Shown: positions 45,203-55,549, numbered from the stretch's first letter. The stretch is 64,000 nt of DNA from Dechloromonas hankyongensis (GCF_022012295.1 NZ_JAKLTN010000001.1:620001-684000); one strand, 5' to 3'. Translations and numbers: made by a program. Notes: a model not told the origin generated them from the letters alone.

Positions 45203-46654
45203 ATGACCGAAGAAATCCTGATCAATTTCACGCCGCAGGAAACCCGTGTTGCCGTTATGCAACAAGGAGTTGTGCAGGAATTGCATATTGAACGCACGGC
45301 CAGTCGCGGCCTGGTCGGCAACGTCTATCTCGGCCGCGTCTGCCGGATTCTGCCGGGCATGCAGTCGGCATTCGTCGAGATCGGTCTGGAGCGCACCGCC
45401 TTCCTGCATGTCGCCGATATCTGGCAGCCGCGCGAAACGGCGACCGAGCGGCCGATCGAGCGCGTCCTGGCCGAAGGGCAGAGCATCGTCGTGCAGGTGG
45501 TCAAGGATCCGATCGGCACCAAGGGGGCGCGCCTGTCGACCCAGATTTCCATCGCCGGCCGCATGCTGGTCTACCTGCCGCAGGAAAAGCATATCGGCAT
45601 CTCGCAGCGCATCGAGTCCGAGGCCGAGCGTGAGGCGCTGCGCGAACGCCTGACCAAGCTGATGCCGCCGGATGAAAAGGGCGGCTTCATCGTGCGCACC
45701 ATGGCCGAAAACGCCAGCGAGGAAGAATTCGCCACCGACATCGCCTATCTCAAGAAGACGTGGGCCGACATCCGCGACAAGGCGCGCATTTCCGCTCCGC
45801 CGACCCTGCTCTACCAGGAGCTGTCGCTCGGGCAGCGCGTGCTGCGCGATTTCGTCAATCCGGAAACCACGCGCATCGTCATCGACTCGCGGGAGAATTT
45901 CCAGAAACTGACTATCTTCGCCGAGGAATACACGCCGGCCGTGCTGTCGCTGCTCGAGCACTACACCGGCCAGCGCCCGCTGTTTGACCTGCACGGCGTC
46001 GAGGAGGAAATCCAGAAGGCGCTGGCTCGCCGCGTCGACCTGAAATCCGGCGGCTACCTGATCATCGACCAGACCGAGGCGATGACCACCATCGACGTCA
46101 ATACCGGCGGCTTTGTCGGCGTGCGCAATTTCGACGACACCATCTTCAAGACCAATCTCGAGGCGGCGGTGACCATCGCCCGCCAGCTCCGTTTGCGCAA
46201 TCTGGGCGGCATCATCATTGTCGATTTCATCGACATGGAAAACGAGGAGCACAAGAAAGCCGTGCTCGACGAGTTCAACAAGGCGCTGGCGCGCGACCAC
46301 ACCCGGCTGACGGTCAACGGCTTCACCGCGCTCGGCCTGGTCGAGATGACCCGCAAGCGGACGCGCGAATCGCTGGCCCACGTCCTGTGCATGTCCTGTC
46401 CGACCTGCGGCGGCCGCGGCGAGGTGAAGACGGCGCGCACCGTGGCCTACGAAATCCTGCGCGAACTGCTGCGCGAGGCTCGGCAGTTCAATGCTCGCGA
46501 ATACCGTATCCTGGCCGGGCCGGACGTCGTCGATCTGTTCCTCGACGAGGAATCGCAGGCGCTGGCCATGCTCTCCGACTTCATCGGCAAGCCCGTGTCC
46601 CTGCAATCCGAACCCAGCTATTCCCCCGAGCAATACGACATCGTCCTGATGTAA
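45203..46654 (+). CDS. rng: Ribonuclease G
   Basis: 483 residues: S1 domain in the first 125 (VGNVYLGRVCRILPGMQSAF), then the RNase E/G catalytic domain with TTIDVNTGGFVG and IIIVDFIDM carrying the metal-binding Asp pair, and the zinc-link CPTCGGRG. It matures 16S rRNA 5' ends and decays mRNA. The start ATG at 45203 gives the standard MTEEILINFTPQETRVA. The frame is open 1.3 kb upstream, but that part is antisense to trhP. Confidence 0.95.
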   Translation: MTEEILINFTPQETRVAVMQQGVVQELHIERTASRGLVGNVYLGRVCRILPGMQSAFVEIGLERTAFLHVADIWQPRETATERPIERVLAEGQSIVVQVVKDPIGTKGARLSTQISIAGRMLVYLPQEKHIGISQRIESEAEREALRERLTKLMPPDEKGGFIVRTMAENASEEEFATDIAYLKKTWADIRDKARISAPPTLLYQELSLGQRVLRDFVNPETTRIVIDSRENFQKLTIFAEEYTPAVLSLLEHYTGQRPLFDLHGVEEEIQKALARRVDLKSGGYLIIDQTEAMTTIDVNTGGFVGVRNFDDTIFKTNLEAAVTIARQLRLRNLGGIIIVDFIDMENEEHKKAVLDEFNKALARDHTRLTVNGFTALGLVEMTRKRTRESLAHVLCMSCPTCGGRGEVKTARTVAYEILRELLREARQFNAREYRILAGPDVVDLFLDEESQALAMLSDFIGKPVSLQSEPSYSPEQYDIVLM

Positions 46655-46675
46655 TACTTCCCTAGGAGAGCAAGC

Positions 46676-47551
46676 ATGAAAATTGAACCCGAGTTCGATA
46701 GTCTTGTACCGGCGCAATCCTTCGACCGCAGAAGTTTCATCGTGACCTCGCTGGGGGCCGGCTTTGCGGTCGCTACTCAGTCGGCGCTGGCGCAGACGGC
46801 GATCAAGACCGACGATGCCGGCCTCGTCGCCGGCGAAGTCAAGGTGCCGGCCAAGGATGGCGACATGGTGACCTACCGGGCCGTTCCGGCCGGGGCGACC
46901 AAGCCGTCGGTGGTCCTGGTGGTCTCCGAAATTTTCGGCGCTCACGAATACATCCGTGACGTCTGCCGGCGCTTGGCCAAGCTGGGTTACTGCGCCATCG
47001 CACCGGAATTGTTCGCCCGCCAGGGCGATCCGCGCCAGATCGCCAGCATTCCGGAAATCCAGGCCAAGATCACGAGCAAGACGCCGGACGCCCAGGTGCT
47101 GGCCGATCTCGATGCCTGTGTGGCGTGGGCCGCCGGCAAGGGGGCGGACACCAGCCGTCTGGCCATTACCGGATTCTGCTGGGGCGGCCGCATCGCCTGG
47201 CTCTACGCGGCGCACAATCCTGGCGTCAAAGCCGGAGTGGCCTGGTATGGCCGCCTGGTGGGCGCGGCCAGCGAGATCACCCCCAGGCAGCCGATTGAGC
47301 TGGCCGGCCAACTGAAGGCGCCGGTACTCGGACTCTATGGCGGCCTTGATGCCGGGATTCCGTTGGAAACCATAGATGCCATGGAAAAGGCGCTGAAGCA
47401 GGGAAGCGCTGCGGCCCAGGCTTCGGAAATCCATGTCTATGACAACGCCCCGCATGCTTTCCATGCCGATTACCGGCCCAGCTACCGCAAGGAAGAAGCC
47501 GAGGACGGCTGGAAAAAAATGCTGGCTTGGTTCCGTAAAAACGGCGTCTGA
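46676..47551 (+). CDS. Tat-exported dienelactone hydrolase family protein
   Basis: 291 residues. The N-terminus has a twin-arginine signal (FDRRSFIVTSLGAGF with R18-R19 and a hydrophobic stretch ending ALAQ). The alpha/beta-hydrolase domain has the nucleophile-elbow GFCWGGRIAW with a Cys as in dienelactone hydrolase, Asp in GGLDAGIP and His in APHAFHAD. Export to the periplasm is predicted; natural substrate unknown. AGGAGAG lies before the ATG. Confidence 0.86.
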   Translation: MKIEPEFDSLVPAQSFDRRSFIVTSLGAGFAVATQSALAQTAIKTDDAGLVAGEVKVPAKDGDMVTYRAVPAGATKPSVVLVVSEIFGAHEYIRDVCRRLAKLGYCAIAPELFARQGDPRQIASIPEIQAKITSKTPDAQVLADLDACVAWAAGKGADTSRLAITGFCWGGRIAWLYAAHNPGVKAGVAWYGRLVGAASEITPRQPIELAGQLKAPVLGLYGGLDAGIPLETIDAMEKALKQGSAAAQASEIHVYDNAPHAFHADYRPSYRKEEAEDGWKKMLAWFRKNGV

Positions 47552-47621
47552 ATGCCGATTCGAGGCTGAAAATGCGTGCCTTCGTGCTAACCTTCGCGCC
47601 TCGACTCGTTCCCGTTTCATC

Positions 47622-48035
47622 ATGACTACAGAAATCACTACCGACAAGCCCGTCGATGCCCGCGCCCTGCTCAAGGACCTGCAAAACCGCTTCGACGTCT
47701 TCCGCAATTTCAGCCCGCTGGCCATTGGCATCGACAAGCAGGTCTTCGCCCAGTTGCCCGAAGTCAGCAAGAAGTCCCTGCGTCTGGCCATGCGCAGCCA
47801 CACCATTTCGACGCGTTACCTGAAGGAAATGGAAAAGGGCACCGTGCGGCTGAATCTGGACGGCACGCCGGCCGGTGAAGTGACCGACGAGAATCGCCAG
47901 CATGCCAACGAGCAGTTGCGCGAACGCTTCAAAAAGCAGGCCGAGCAGCGCAAGGCCGCCGAAGCCGAAGCCAAGGCCGAGCAGCGCAAGCAGGAAAAGC
48001 TGAACCAGTTGGCCGAGAAATTCGGCCGCAAGTAA
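47622..48035 (+). CDS. ProQ/FinO family RNA chaperone (short form)
   Basis: 137 residues. The FinO core spans about residues 25-100: FRNFSPLAIGIDKQVFAQLP, LRLAMRSHTISTRYLKEM and the Asn-rich TDENRQHANEQL. A basic, Ala/Lys/Glu coiled tail follows (KKQAEQRKAAEAEAKAEQ). It lacks the C-terminal Tudor-like domain of E. coli ProQ, as in the minimal forms of Neisseria and other betaproteobacteria. It binds structured sRNAs and mRNA 3' ends. Ends at a strong bidirectional terminator. Confidence 0.86.
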   Translation: MTTEITTDKPVDARALLKDLQNRFDVFRNFSPLAIGIDKQVFAQLPEVSKKSLRLAMRSHTISTRYLKEMEKGTVRLNLDGTPAGEVTDENRQHANEQLRERFKKQAEQRKAAEAEAKAEQRKQEKLNQLAEKFGRK

Positions 48036-48056
48036 GCGGCGTCGCCAGCCACAAAG

Positions 48057-48086
48057 AAAAAGGCCAGTCGAGCGACTGGCCTTTTT
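48057..48086. terminator. Bidirectional intrinsic terminator between proQ and the tRNA operon
   Basis: A 9-bp stem GGCCAGTCG/CGACTGGCC with a 2-base loop, flanked by AAAAA on one side and TTTTT on the other, ends both the rightward proQ transcript and the leftward tRNA operon. Confidence 0.9.
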
Positions 48087-48098
48087 GCTGGAATGCTG

Positions 48099-48174
48099 TG
48101 GTTGCGGGGGCAGGACTTGAACCTGCGACCTTCGGGTTATGAGCCCGACGAGCTGCCAACTGCTCCACCCCGCG
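48099..48174 (-). tRNA. Initiator tRNA-fMet (CAT)
   Basis: 76 bases including an encoded CCA. The 5' end CGCGGGG pairs with CCCCGC-A so that position 1 (C) faces A at 72, the unpaired end of initiator tRNAs. The anticodon arm TCGGG-CTCATAA-CCCGA holds CAT and the three G:C pairs specific for initiators. D- and T-arms (GGTTCAAGTCC) are canonical. Confidence 0.96.
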
Positions 48175-48258
48175 TCCGGTGGTCGATTCGCCAAGACGAA
48201 TCGGGTACTGCTGAAGCAAAAAGCCTCGGCACCAGGCCGAGGCTTAGAGCTTTAATTC

Positions 48259-48334
48259 TGGTGGGGCGTCACAGATTCGAACTGTGGACCTACGGATTAA
48301 GAGTCCGCTGCTCTACCAACTGAGCTAACGCCCC
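48259..48334 (-). tRNA. tRNA-Lys (CTT)
   Basis: 76 bases with encoded CCA. Acceptor GGGGCGT/ACGCCCC, D-arm AGCTCAGTTGGTAGAGC, anticodon loop CTCTTAA (anticodon CTT) and T-loop GTTCGAATC. It reads AAG and lies between the tRNA-Lys(TTT) and initiator tRNA genes in the same direction. Confidence 0.96.
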
Positions 48335-48352
48335 AGAATTTCCCTTTTCGAC

Positions 48353-48428
48353 TGGTGGGTCGGGCGAGATTCGAACTCGCGACCAACGGATTAAAAGTCC
48401 GCTGCTCTACCGACTGAGCTACCGACCC
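48353..48428 (-). tRNA. tRNA-Lys (TTT)
   Basis: 76 bases with encoded CCA. Acceptor GGGTCGG/CCGACCC, D-arm AGCTCAGTCGGTAGAGC, anticodon loop CTTTTAA (anticodon TTT) and T-loop GTTCGAATC. It is the first gene after the promoter at 48444-48472 and differs from the CTT gene mostly in acceptor and T-stem bases. Confidence 0.96.
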
Positions 48429-48443
48429 GCCTAGGGAGCGCGA

Positions 48444-48472
48444 ATTATATAGAGCACCCCATGGTGCGTCAA
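48444..48472 (-). promoter_or_regulatory. Consensus-like sigma70 promoter of the tRNA operon
   Basis: Minus strand TTGACG (48467-48472) and TATAAT (48444-48449) with a 17-base spacer, followed by the GC-rich discriminator TCGCGC. The tRNA-Lys(TTT) 5' end is 16 bases beyond the -10. A GC-rich discriminator is typical of stringently controlled stable-RNA promoters. Confidence 0.85.
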
Positions 48473-48585
48473 CGGAAAAGCGGACTTTTGTGAAGATATG
48501 TGGGCTGACATATTTTTTTGAGGGCGCCGAACTAGAATTTATGGTGCCCATCCGCGGCATTTTTCACCGTTGAAGGAGAGCAGAA

Positions 48586-49410
48586 ATGACTGAACAGGAT
48601 ATTTCCCGTTACCAGGATCTGATCGTTGCAACGGCTACCGATGTCGGCGTCAAGATACTCGCCGCCATCGTCTTCTGGGTGATCGGCCGCTGGCTGATCG
48701 GCGTCGCCGTCGGCATGGTCCGTGCCGCGCTGGAAAAGCAGAAAGTCGACCCGACGGTGTTGCGCTATGTCGGTTCGATCGTGACCGTGACTTTGAACGT
48801 CTTGCTAGTCATCGGCATTCTCGGCTATTTCGGCATCCAGACGACCACCTTTGCCGCCCTGATCGCCGGTGCCGGTATCGCCATCGGGGCAGCCTGGGCC
48901 GGCCTGCTGGCCAATTTCGCGGCCGGTGCCTTCCTGATCGTGCTGCGCCCCTTCAAGGTCGGCGATTTCGTCACCGTGGCCGGCGTCACCGGGACGGTGA
49001 CCGAAATCGGCCTGTTTGCGACGGCGATCAATACGCCAGACAACGTATCGACCGTGGTCGGCAACAACAAGATTTTCAGCGACAACATCCAGAACTTCAC
49101 CCACAACCCGTTCCGCCGGGTGGATCTGAAATGCCAGCTGGCCGGGGCGGCCGATCATCAGGCGGCGATTGCCTTGTTGCGCGAGAAAATTGCCGGCATT
49201 CCCAATGTGCTGAAAGAGCCGGCTGTCGATGTCGAAATTCTCGATTTCACGCTGGTCGGGCCGGTCCTCGCGGTGCGCCCCTACTGCCACAACGATCACT
49301 ACTGGCAGGTTTATTTCGATACCAACAAGCTGATGCGCGAGGCGCTGGGCGAAGCCGGGTTCCCGGCGCCGATGCCGGCGCAAAGTGTGATCGTCACGCA
49401 GTCTGCCTGA
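48586..49410 (+). CDS. Small-conductance mechanosensitive channel (MscS family)
   Basis: 274 residues. Three hydrophobic helices, with the pore helix AGAGIAIGAAWAGLLANFAAG rich in Gly/Ala, then the beta domain (FKVGDFVTVAGVTGTVTEIGL, PNDVS-like TPDNVSTVVGNNKI, NFTHNPFRRVDL). It opens on hypo-osmotic shock. AAGGAGAG gives a strong ribosome site. The gene is flanked by the tRNA operon and a bidirectional terminator. Confidence 0.93.
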   Translation: MTEQDISRYQDLIVATATDVGVKILAAIVFWVIGRWLIGVAVGMVRAALEKQKVDPTVLRYVGSIVTVTLNVLLVIGILGYFGIQTTTFAALIAGAGIAIGAAWAGLLANFAAGAFLIVLRPFKVGDFVTVAGVTGTVTEIGLFATAINTPDNVSTVVGNNKIFSDNIQNFTHNPFRRVDLKCQLAGAADHQAAIALLREKIAGIPNVLKEPAVDVEILDFTLVGPVLAVRPYCHNDHYWQVYFDTNKLMREALGEAGFPAPMPAQSVIVTQSA

Positions 49411-49426
49411 TTCCGGCTGACAAGAA

Positions 49427-49454
49427 AAAGCCCGCGATTTCTGTCGCGGGCTTT
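49427..49454. terminator. Bidirectional terminator between mscS-like gene and metF
   Basis: An 11-bp perfect stem AAAGCCCGCGA/TCGCGGGCTTT with a 6-base loop. A-rich and T-rich flanks on both sides allow termination of the channel gene and of the leftward ahcY-metF operon. Confidence 0.88.
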
Positions 49455-49475
49455 GTTTCGTCCGTTGGCCGGGAA

Positions 49476-50300
49476 TCAGCCAAGGCGGCGGCAAATCTCC
49501 GTAGTCAGGGCCGACTGATTCATCGAATAGAAGTGCAGGCCGGGGGCGCCGCCCTTGAGCAGGCGTTCGCACAACTCGGTAACGATATCGAGACCGAAGG
49601 CGCGGATTGAGTCGGCATCGTCGCCATAGCTCTCGAATTTCTTACGCATCCAGCGCGGGATTTCGGCGCCACAGGCATCGGAGAAACGGGCCAGCTTGGT
49701 GAAACCGACGATGGGCATGATGCCGGGGACAATGGGCACATCGACGCCGAGCGCCTGGGCTTCGTCGACGAAGCTGAAGTAGGAGTCGGCATTGAAGAAG
49801 TACTGGGTGATGGCCGAATTGGCGCCGGCCTTGACCTTGCGTGCGAAGGCATCGAGGTCATCCTTCGGGCTGCGCGCCTGCGGGTGCCATTCCGGGTAGG
49901 CGGCGACTTCGAGGCTGAAATGGTCACCGGTTTCGGTGCGGATGAATTCGACCAGCTCGTTGGCGTAGCGAAATTCCCCGGTCTCGGCCATGCCCGAAGG
50001 CAGGTCGCCGCGCAGGGCGACGATGCGGCGGATGCCGGCCGCCTTGTAATCGGCCAGGATGTCGCGGATGCTGGCCCGCGTCGAGCCGATGCAGGAGAGG
50101 TGCGGGGCGGCAGCATAGCCTTCGGCGGCGATTTCCTTGACGACCGAGAAGGTCCGCTCGCGAGTCGAGCCGCCGGCGCCGAAGGTAACCGAAAAGAAGC
50201 TCGGATTCAGTTCGGCCAGCTTGGTGCGGACGGTGCGCAGCTTGTCGACACCTTCCGGCGTCTGCGGCGGGAAAAACTCGATGGAGATTTCTGTTTTCAT
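49476..50300 (-). CDS. metF: 5,10-methylenetetrahydrofolate reductase MetF
   Basis: FAD enzyme making 5-methyltetrahydrofolate for methionine synthesis. 274 residues begin KTEISIEFFPPQTPEGVDKL with the catalytic Glu in EFFPP, then SVTFGAGGSTRERT, ALRGDLPSG and ITQYFFNADSY. The start overlaps the tlyA stop by four bases. It is the last gene of the SAH-riboswitch-led operon. Confidence 0.95.
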   Translation of the reverse strand: MKTEISIEFFPPQTPEGVDKLRTVRTKLAELNPSFFSVTFGAGGSTRERTFSVVKEIAAEGYAAAPHLSCIGSTRASIRDILADYKAAGIRRIVALRGDLPSGMAETGEFRYANELVEFIRTETGDHFSLEVAAYPEWHPQARSPKDDLDAFARKVKAGANSAITQYFFNADSYFSFVDEAQALGVDVPIVPGIMPIVGFTKLARFSDACGAEIPRWMRKKFESYGDDADSIRAFGLDIVTELCERLLKGGAPGLHFYSMNQSALTTEICRRLG

Positions 50301-51118
50301 TTGTTCAACCAGATGAAGAATTCGCGGTTGCCATCACCGCCGGTAATCGGGCTGTCCAGCCAGGCGCGGACGGTCAAGCCGAGGACGCGGGCGCAGTCGC
50401 GCAGCTTGCGCTCGACATCGACGTACAGCGTGGTGTCGCGGACGATGCCACCCTTGCCGATATTGGCGGGACCGACTTCGAACTGCGGCTTGACCAGCAG
50501 CAGCATGTCGCCGTGTGCGGCGAGCATGGCCGGCAGTTGGGGCAGGATCAGGGTCATCGAAATGAAGGAAACGTCGCCGACGATCAGGTCAAAGCCGCTT
50601 TCCGGGAAGGCTTGGCCGATATCCGCGGCGTTCAGGGCGCGGCAATTGATGCCTTCGATGGCGGTGACGGCCGGATCGGCCCGCAGGCGGGCGTTCAACT
50701 GATCGTGGCCGACATCGACACCGACGACATGGCGGGCGCCGTTTTGCAGCAGGCAATCGGTGAAACCGCCGGTCGATTGGCCGACGTCGAGGCAGAGCTT
50801 GCCGCCGACGGCAATCCCGGTCTGTGCCAGCGCACCGGCCAGTTTCTGGCCGCCTCGCGACACGAAATGGCCATCGGGATCAGCAGCAACGACCAAGGGC
50901 GTGCCGTCCGGCAGCTCCATGGCCGGTTTGGTGATCCGCCCGCCTTCCCAGCTGACGCGCCCGTCCTTGATCAACGACTGAGCTGCCGTGCGCGATGGAG
51001 CGAGTTGCTGGGCGACGAGCAGGGCATCCGCCCGCGACATCCCGGCCGGTCGTTCCTGACTGGGTTGGCGCGGTGCCGGCGGTTTTTTCTGCCGGGCGTG
51101 GAAGGAGTTCATGCTCAT
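50297..51118 (-). CDS. TlyA-family S4/FtsJ RNA methyltransferase (hemolysin A-like)
   Basis: 273 residues. An S4 RNA-binding domain lies at about 27-90 (SRADALLVAQQLAPSRTAAQ, LIKDGRVSWEGG), then an FtsJ-type methyltransferase with the SAM motif LCLDVGQSTGGFTDCLL and DLIVGDVSFIS. TlyA in mycobacteria 2'-O-methylates 16S and 23S rRNA; proteobacterial homologs are less studied. Two ATGs are close (51118 and 51112). Sitting in a methyl-cycle operon, it is a SAM user controlled with SAH clearance. Confidence 0.87.
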   Translation of the reverse strand: MSMNSFHARQKKPPAPRQPSQERPAGMSRADALLVAQQLAPSRTAAQSLIKDGRVSWEGGRITKPAMELPDGTPLVVAADPDGHFVSRGGQKLAGALAQTGIAVGGKLCLDVGQSTGGFTDCLLQNGARHVVGVDVGHDQLNARLRADPAVTAIEGINCRALNAADIGQAFPESGFDLIVGDVSFISMTLILPQLPAMLAAHGDMLLLVKPQFEVGPANIGKGGIVRDTTLYVDVERKLRDCARVLGLTVRAWLDSPITGGDGNREFFIWLNK

Positions 51119-51127
51119 TGCGGAGAA

Positions 51128-51475
51128 TCAGTTCTTGCGCAGCAGGATGGCGCTGAGCAGCCAGGAGATCAGGCTGTAGCCGATCGAGCCGAACAGCGCC
51201 GACCAGAAGTCGCCGACGTGAAAGCCTTCAACGAGATTGCCGGCCAGCATGAAGAGCAGGGCGTTGATGACGAAGATGAACAGCCCCAGCGTTAGCAAGG
51301 TCACCGGCAGCGTGAGCAGGATCAACAGCGGCTTGAGCAGCGTGTTGATCAGGCCGAGGACGACGGCGACCAGTAGGGCCGTGCCGAACCCGGCTATCTG
51401 GATGGTCGGCACGACATAGGGCAGCGCCAGCAGGGCCAGCGCATTGACGATCCAGACAGCGAGCAGGTTCAGCAT
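51128..51475 (-). CDS. PF04020-type small membrane protein (phage-holin-like)
   Basis: 115 residues with four hydrophobic helices, including LGLINTLLKPLLILLTLPVT and LFIFVINALLFMLAGNL, the signature of the PF04020 four-helix family. Often annotated as holin, but no phage gene is nearby. It lies between ahcY and tlyA in one operon with spacings of nine bases. Function unknown. Confidence 0.8.
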   Translation of the reverse strand: MLNLLAVWIVNALALLALPYVVPTIQIAGFGTALLVAVVLGLINTLLKPLLILLTLPVTLLTLGLFIFVINALLFMLAGNLVEGFHVGDFWSALFGSIGYSLISWLLSAILLRKN

Positions 51476-51484
51476 GGCGGTTGC

Positions 51485-52897
<1,413 letters not shown>

Positions 52898-52981
52898 AGT
52901 AAGCTCCTAAGTAACTGTGACGGGGAGGGGAATAACGGCGTTGTTGCTCACCGGCGGCCCCCTGCGCCCGGCAGGGTTGAT

Positions 52982-53049
52982 CAGTGAGCGCCGTTTTAAA
53001 CCGAGCCTGGGAGCGGTATCGATCACCGTGCTCCTGCAGCGCCCCTCGG
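52982..53049 (-). promoter_or_regulatory. S-adenosylhomocysteine (SAH) riboswitch
   Basis: Minus strand reads CCGAGGGGCGCTGCAGG at the start, a variable stem (AGCACGGTGATCG...), CCCAGGCTCGG and AACGGCGCTCAC. The pairing CCGAG/CTCGG and the GCGCTG...CGGCGC pseudoknot are those of the SAH riboswitch, an ON switch that activates SAH-recycling genes. It precedes ahcY by about 85 bases. Confidence 0.92.
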
Positions 53050-53059
53050 TAGGCTACGG

Positions 53060-53065
53060 ATTATA
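53060..53065 (-). promoter_or_regulatory. -10 box ahead of the SAH riboswitch
   Basis: A perfect TATAAT lies 11 bases upstream of the riboswitch body on the minus strand. The -35 side has only GCGACA at 17 bases, which is weak. Confidence 0.5.
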
Positions 53066-53074
53066 AACGCGTTT

Positions 53075-54280
53075 TCAAACCTTGTCGCCGGCCCAGTAGC
53101 TGTCGATATCCTTGATGCCCCACTTGGCTGCATCTTCCCGGCCGACGATTTTTTCCCGGCTGCGTGCCAAATCAATAGCTTCAGGACGGATATAGGCTTG
53201 CGATTTGGTCGAGAAAAAAACCTTGATCTTGGGCTTGAGCAGAGATTGCTCGCCTTGTTCGGTGACGACTCCCAGTTTGCCGGACTCCAGACGGACCAAG
53301 GACCCGACGGGATAGATGCCCAGGCTTTTGACGAAAGCCTGGAAAATGGCAGGATCGAAGTGCCCCTTCCATTCGGCCATCCGCTTGATCGATTCGGCCG
53401 GACACCAGCCCGCCTTGTACGGACGGTTTGATGTAATGGCATCGTAAACGTCGCAAACCGCGCCCATCTTGGCGTACAGGCTCATGGTGTCGCCTGTGAT
53501 TCCTTTCGGGTAGCCGCTGCCATCGACCTTTTCGTGATGATGCAGACAGACGTCCAGCGCCATCTCGGAAATACCACGCCCCTCGAGCAACAGATTGTGG
53601 CCTTCTGCCGGGTGGGTCTTGATCAGAGCAAATTCCTCGTCGGTCAGCTTGCCTGGCTTGTTGAGCACTTCCAGCGGGATCGTAGCCTTGCCCAGGTCGT
53701 GCAACAGCCCGGCCATGCCGGCGTCGCGCACCTGTTGCTCGTCAAGGTCAAGCTGGCGGGCCAGGGCGATCATCAGGGCGCAAACCGCGACCGAGTGCAT
53801 GAAGGTGTAATCGTCGGCCGTCTTCAGGCGGGCCAGGCTGATCAGGGCGCCGGGATTACGCATGATTGAATTCGAAATTTCTTCGACCAGCGGTAAGGCG
53901 GCCTCGGCTTCGATGGCCTTGCCCATACGCGCCTCCTTGAACATCGAGACGACCGCTTCCTTGCCTTTGGCGACGATTTTCGACGCCCGTTTTATTTCGT
54001 CGTCGAAAGAAGCCTTTTCCTGCACGACAGGCGGTTCCGGTGGAATGCTGTCGACCTCGACGACAGGGGGTGAGCCGGGCTCAGATGGCAGATCGACATC
54101 CAGTCCCCGCATAGTGTCGATCCACACCTCCTTGATCGGGCTTTCCAAAATCAGAGTGAGATCCTGAGAATCGGTCAGGACGAATTTTGTCCGCCAGAAC
54201 GGGTGGTCCAGCCAGGGGCCACAGAAGGCCTGCAGATGCATGCCAAGCCTGAGGTGTTCGACGGATATTTTTTTAAGCAT
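53075..54280 (-). CDS. HD-GYP domain c-di-GMP phosphodiesterase (DUF3391 N-terminus)
   Basis: 401 residues. The N-terminal part (KISVEHLRLGMHLQAFCGPW, HPFWRTKFVLT) matches DUF3391. The HD-GYP domain spans about residues 155-330 with HSVAVCALMIALARQL, the metal motif LLHDLGKATIP, HHHEKVDGSGYPKG (GYP intact) and VCDVYDAITSNRPYK. It degrades c-di-GMP. Starts at ATG 54280; an in-frame TTG three codons earlier is less likely. The terminator behind metK separates it from that gene. Confidence 0.9.
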   Translation of the reverse strand: MLKKISVEHLRLGMHLQAFCGPWLDHPFWRTKFVLTDSQDLTLILESPIKEVWIDTMRGLDVDLPSEPGSPPVVEVDSIPPEPPVVQEKASFDDEIKRASKIVAKGKEAVVSMFKEARMGKAIEAEAALPLVEEISNSIMRNPGALISLARLKTADDYTFMHSVAVCALMIALARQLDLDEQQVRDAGMAGLLHDLGKATIPLEVLNKPGKLTDEEFALIKTHPAEGHNLLLEGRGISEMALDVCLHHHEKVDGSGYPKGITGDTMSLYAKMGAVCDVYDAITSNRPYKAGWCPAESIKRMAEWKGHFDPAIFQAFVKSLGIYPVGSLVRLESGKLGVVTEQGEQSLLKPKIKVFFSTKSQAYIRPEAIDLARSREKIVGREDAAKWGIKDIDSYWAGDKV

Positions 54281-54296
54281 ATTTATCAATTTTAAT

Positions 54297-54323
54297 AAAA
54301 AAGGAGCCGCGAAGGCTCCTTTT
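54297..54323. terminator. Intrinsic terminator downstream of metK
   Basis: Stem GGAGCC/GGCTCC with a 5-base loop GCGAA, flanked by A- and T-runs on both sides, so it is bidirectional. On the minus strand it ends metK before the HD-GYP gene. Confidence 0.82.
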
Positions 54324-54385
54324 CATTATGGCGCAATACCATGGTTATTGAACCGTGGTTAGCGCACAGCGGCGCTGTTCGCCTG

Positions 54386-55549
54386 CTACAGGCCGGCGTC
54401 GGACTTAAGCAGCATGGCGCGGTCGGTTGCTTCCCAGGTGAATTCCGGCTCGTCGCGGCCGAAGTGGCCGTAGGCGGCGGTCTTCTGATAGATCGGGCGC
54501 AGCAGATCCAACATATTGACGATGCCCTTCGGACGCAGGTCGAAGTGCTTGCGGACCAGGGCGGTCAGGGTTTCGTTGCTGACCTTGCCGGTGCCATAGG
54601 TCTCGACCATGATCGAGGTCGGCTCGGCGACGCCGATGGCGTAGGAAACCTGCACCAGGCAGCGTGAGGCGAGGCCGGCGGCGACGATGTTCTTGGCAAC
54701 GTAGCGGGTGGCGTAGGCGGCGGAACGGTCGACCTTGGACGGGTCCTTGCCGGAGAAGGCTCCGCCGCCGTGTGGGGCGGCCCCGCCGTAGGTGTCGACG
54801 ATAATCTTGCGGCCGGTAAGGCCGCAGTCGCCCTGCGGGCCGCCGACGACGAAGCGGCCGGTCGGGTTGACCAGATACTTGATGTCGCCCTTGATCAGTT
54901 CCTTCGGCAGCACCGGCTTGATGATCTGTTCGATGGTCGCTTCGCGCAGGTCTTCCAGGCTGATGTCCGGCGAATGCTGGGTGGACAGCACGACGGTGTC
55001 GATCGAGTGCGGCTTGCCGTCGACGTAGCGGATGGTGACCTGCGACTTGGCGTCCGGGCGGGCCCACGGCAGGCGGCCGTCCTTGCGCAGCATGGCCTGG
55101 CGTTCGACCATGCGGTGCGACAGGTAGATCGGCAACGGCATCAGCGACGGGGTTTCGTCGCAGGCGTAGCCGAACATCAGGCCCTGGTCGCCGGCGCCCT
55201 GGCCGAGGTTGTCGTCGTAGGCGGCGTTGACGCCCTGGGCGATATCCGGGCTCTGCTTGTCGTAGGCGACGAGCACGGCACAACCCTTGTAGTCGATGCC
55301 GTATTCGGTGTTGTCGTAGCCGATGCGCTTGATGGTGTCGCGGGCGACCTGGATGTAGTCGACGTTGGCGCTGGTGGTGATTTCACCGGCCAGGACGACC
55401 AGGCCGGTGTTGCACAGGGTTTCGGCGGCGACGCGGGAATGCTTGTCCTGGGACAGGATGGCGTCGAGGATGGCGTCGGAAATCTGATCGGCAACCTTGT
55501 CGGGATGGCCTTCGCCGACAGATTCCGAGGTGAAGAGGTAGTCGCTCAT
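54386..55549 (-). CDS. metK: S-adenosylmethionine synthetase MetK
   Basis: 387 residues. Makes SAM from methionine and ATP. Motifs: [74 protein letters not shown]. The ATG has GGAG seven bases upstream, next to a leader hairpin. SAM users and SAH recycling genes lie immediately downstream on the same strand but behind a separate promoter. Confidence 0.97.
   Translation of the reverse strand: MSDYLFTSESVGEGHPDKVADQISDAILDAILSQDKHSRVAAETLCNTGLVVLAGEITTSANVDYIQVARDTIKRIGYDNTEYGIDYKGCAVLVAYDKQSPDIAQGVNAAYDDNLGQGAGDQGLMFGYACDETPSLMPLPIYLSHRMVERQAMLRKDGRLPWARPDAKSQVTIRYVDGKPHSIDTVVLSTQHSPDISLEDLREATIEQIIKPVLPKELIKGDIKYLVNPTGRFVVGGPQGDCGLTGRKIIVDTYGGAAPHGGGAFSGKDPSKVDRSAAYATRYVAKNIVAAGLASRCLVQVSYAIGVAEPTSIMVETYGTGKVSNETLTALVRKHFDLRPKGIVNMLDLLRPIYQKTAAYGHFGRDEPEFTWEATDRAMLLKSDAGL

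Noticed and set aside
43895..47806. A 1303-codon open frame on the minus strand running from trhP through rng and beyond
   Set aside because: Only the trhP part matches a protein family. The rest mirrors rng and the hydrolase gene and is a by-product of high GC codon use.
48259..48428. Near-identical repeat at two positions
   Set aside because: The similarity is between two tRNA-Lys genes sharing D- and anticodon arms, not a mobile repeat.
51128..51475. Holin-like gene as sign of a prophage
   Set aside because: The protein is a PF04020 four-helix type in a housekeeping operon; no phage structural, replication or lysis genes surround it.
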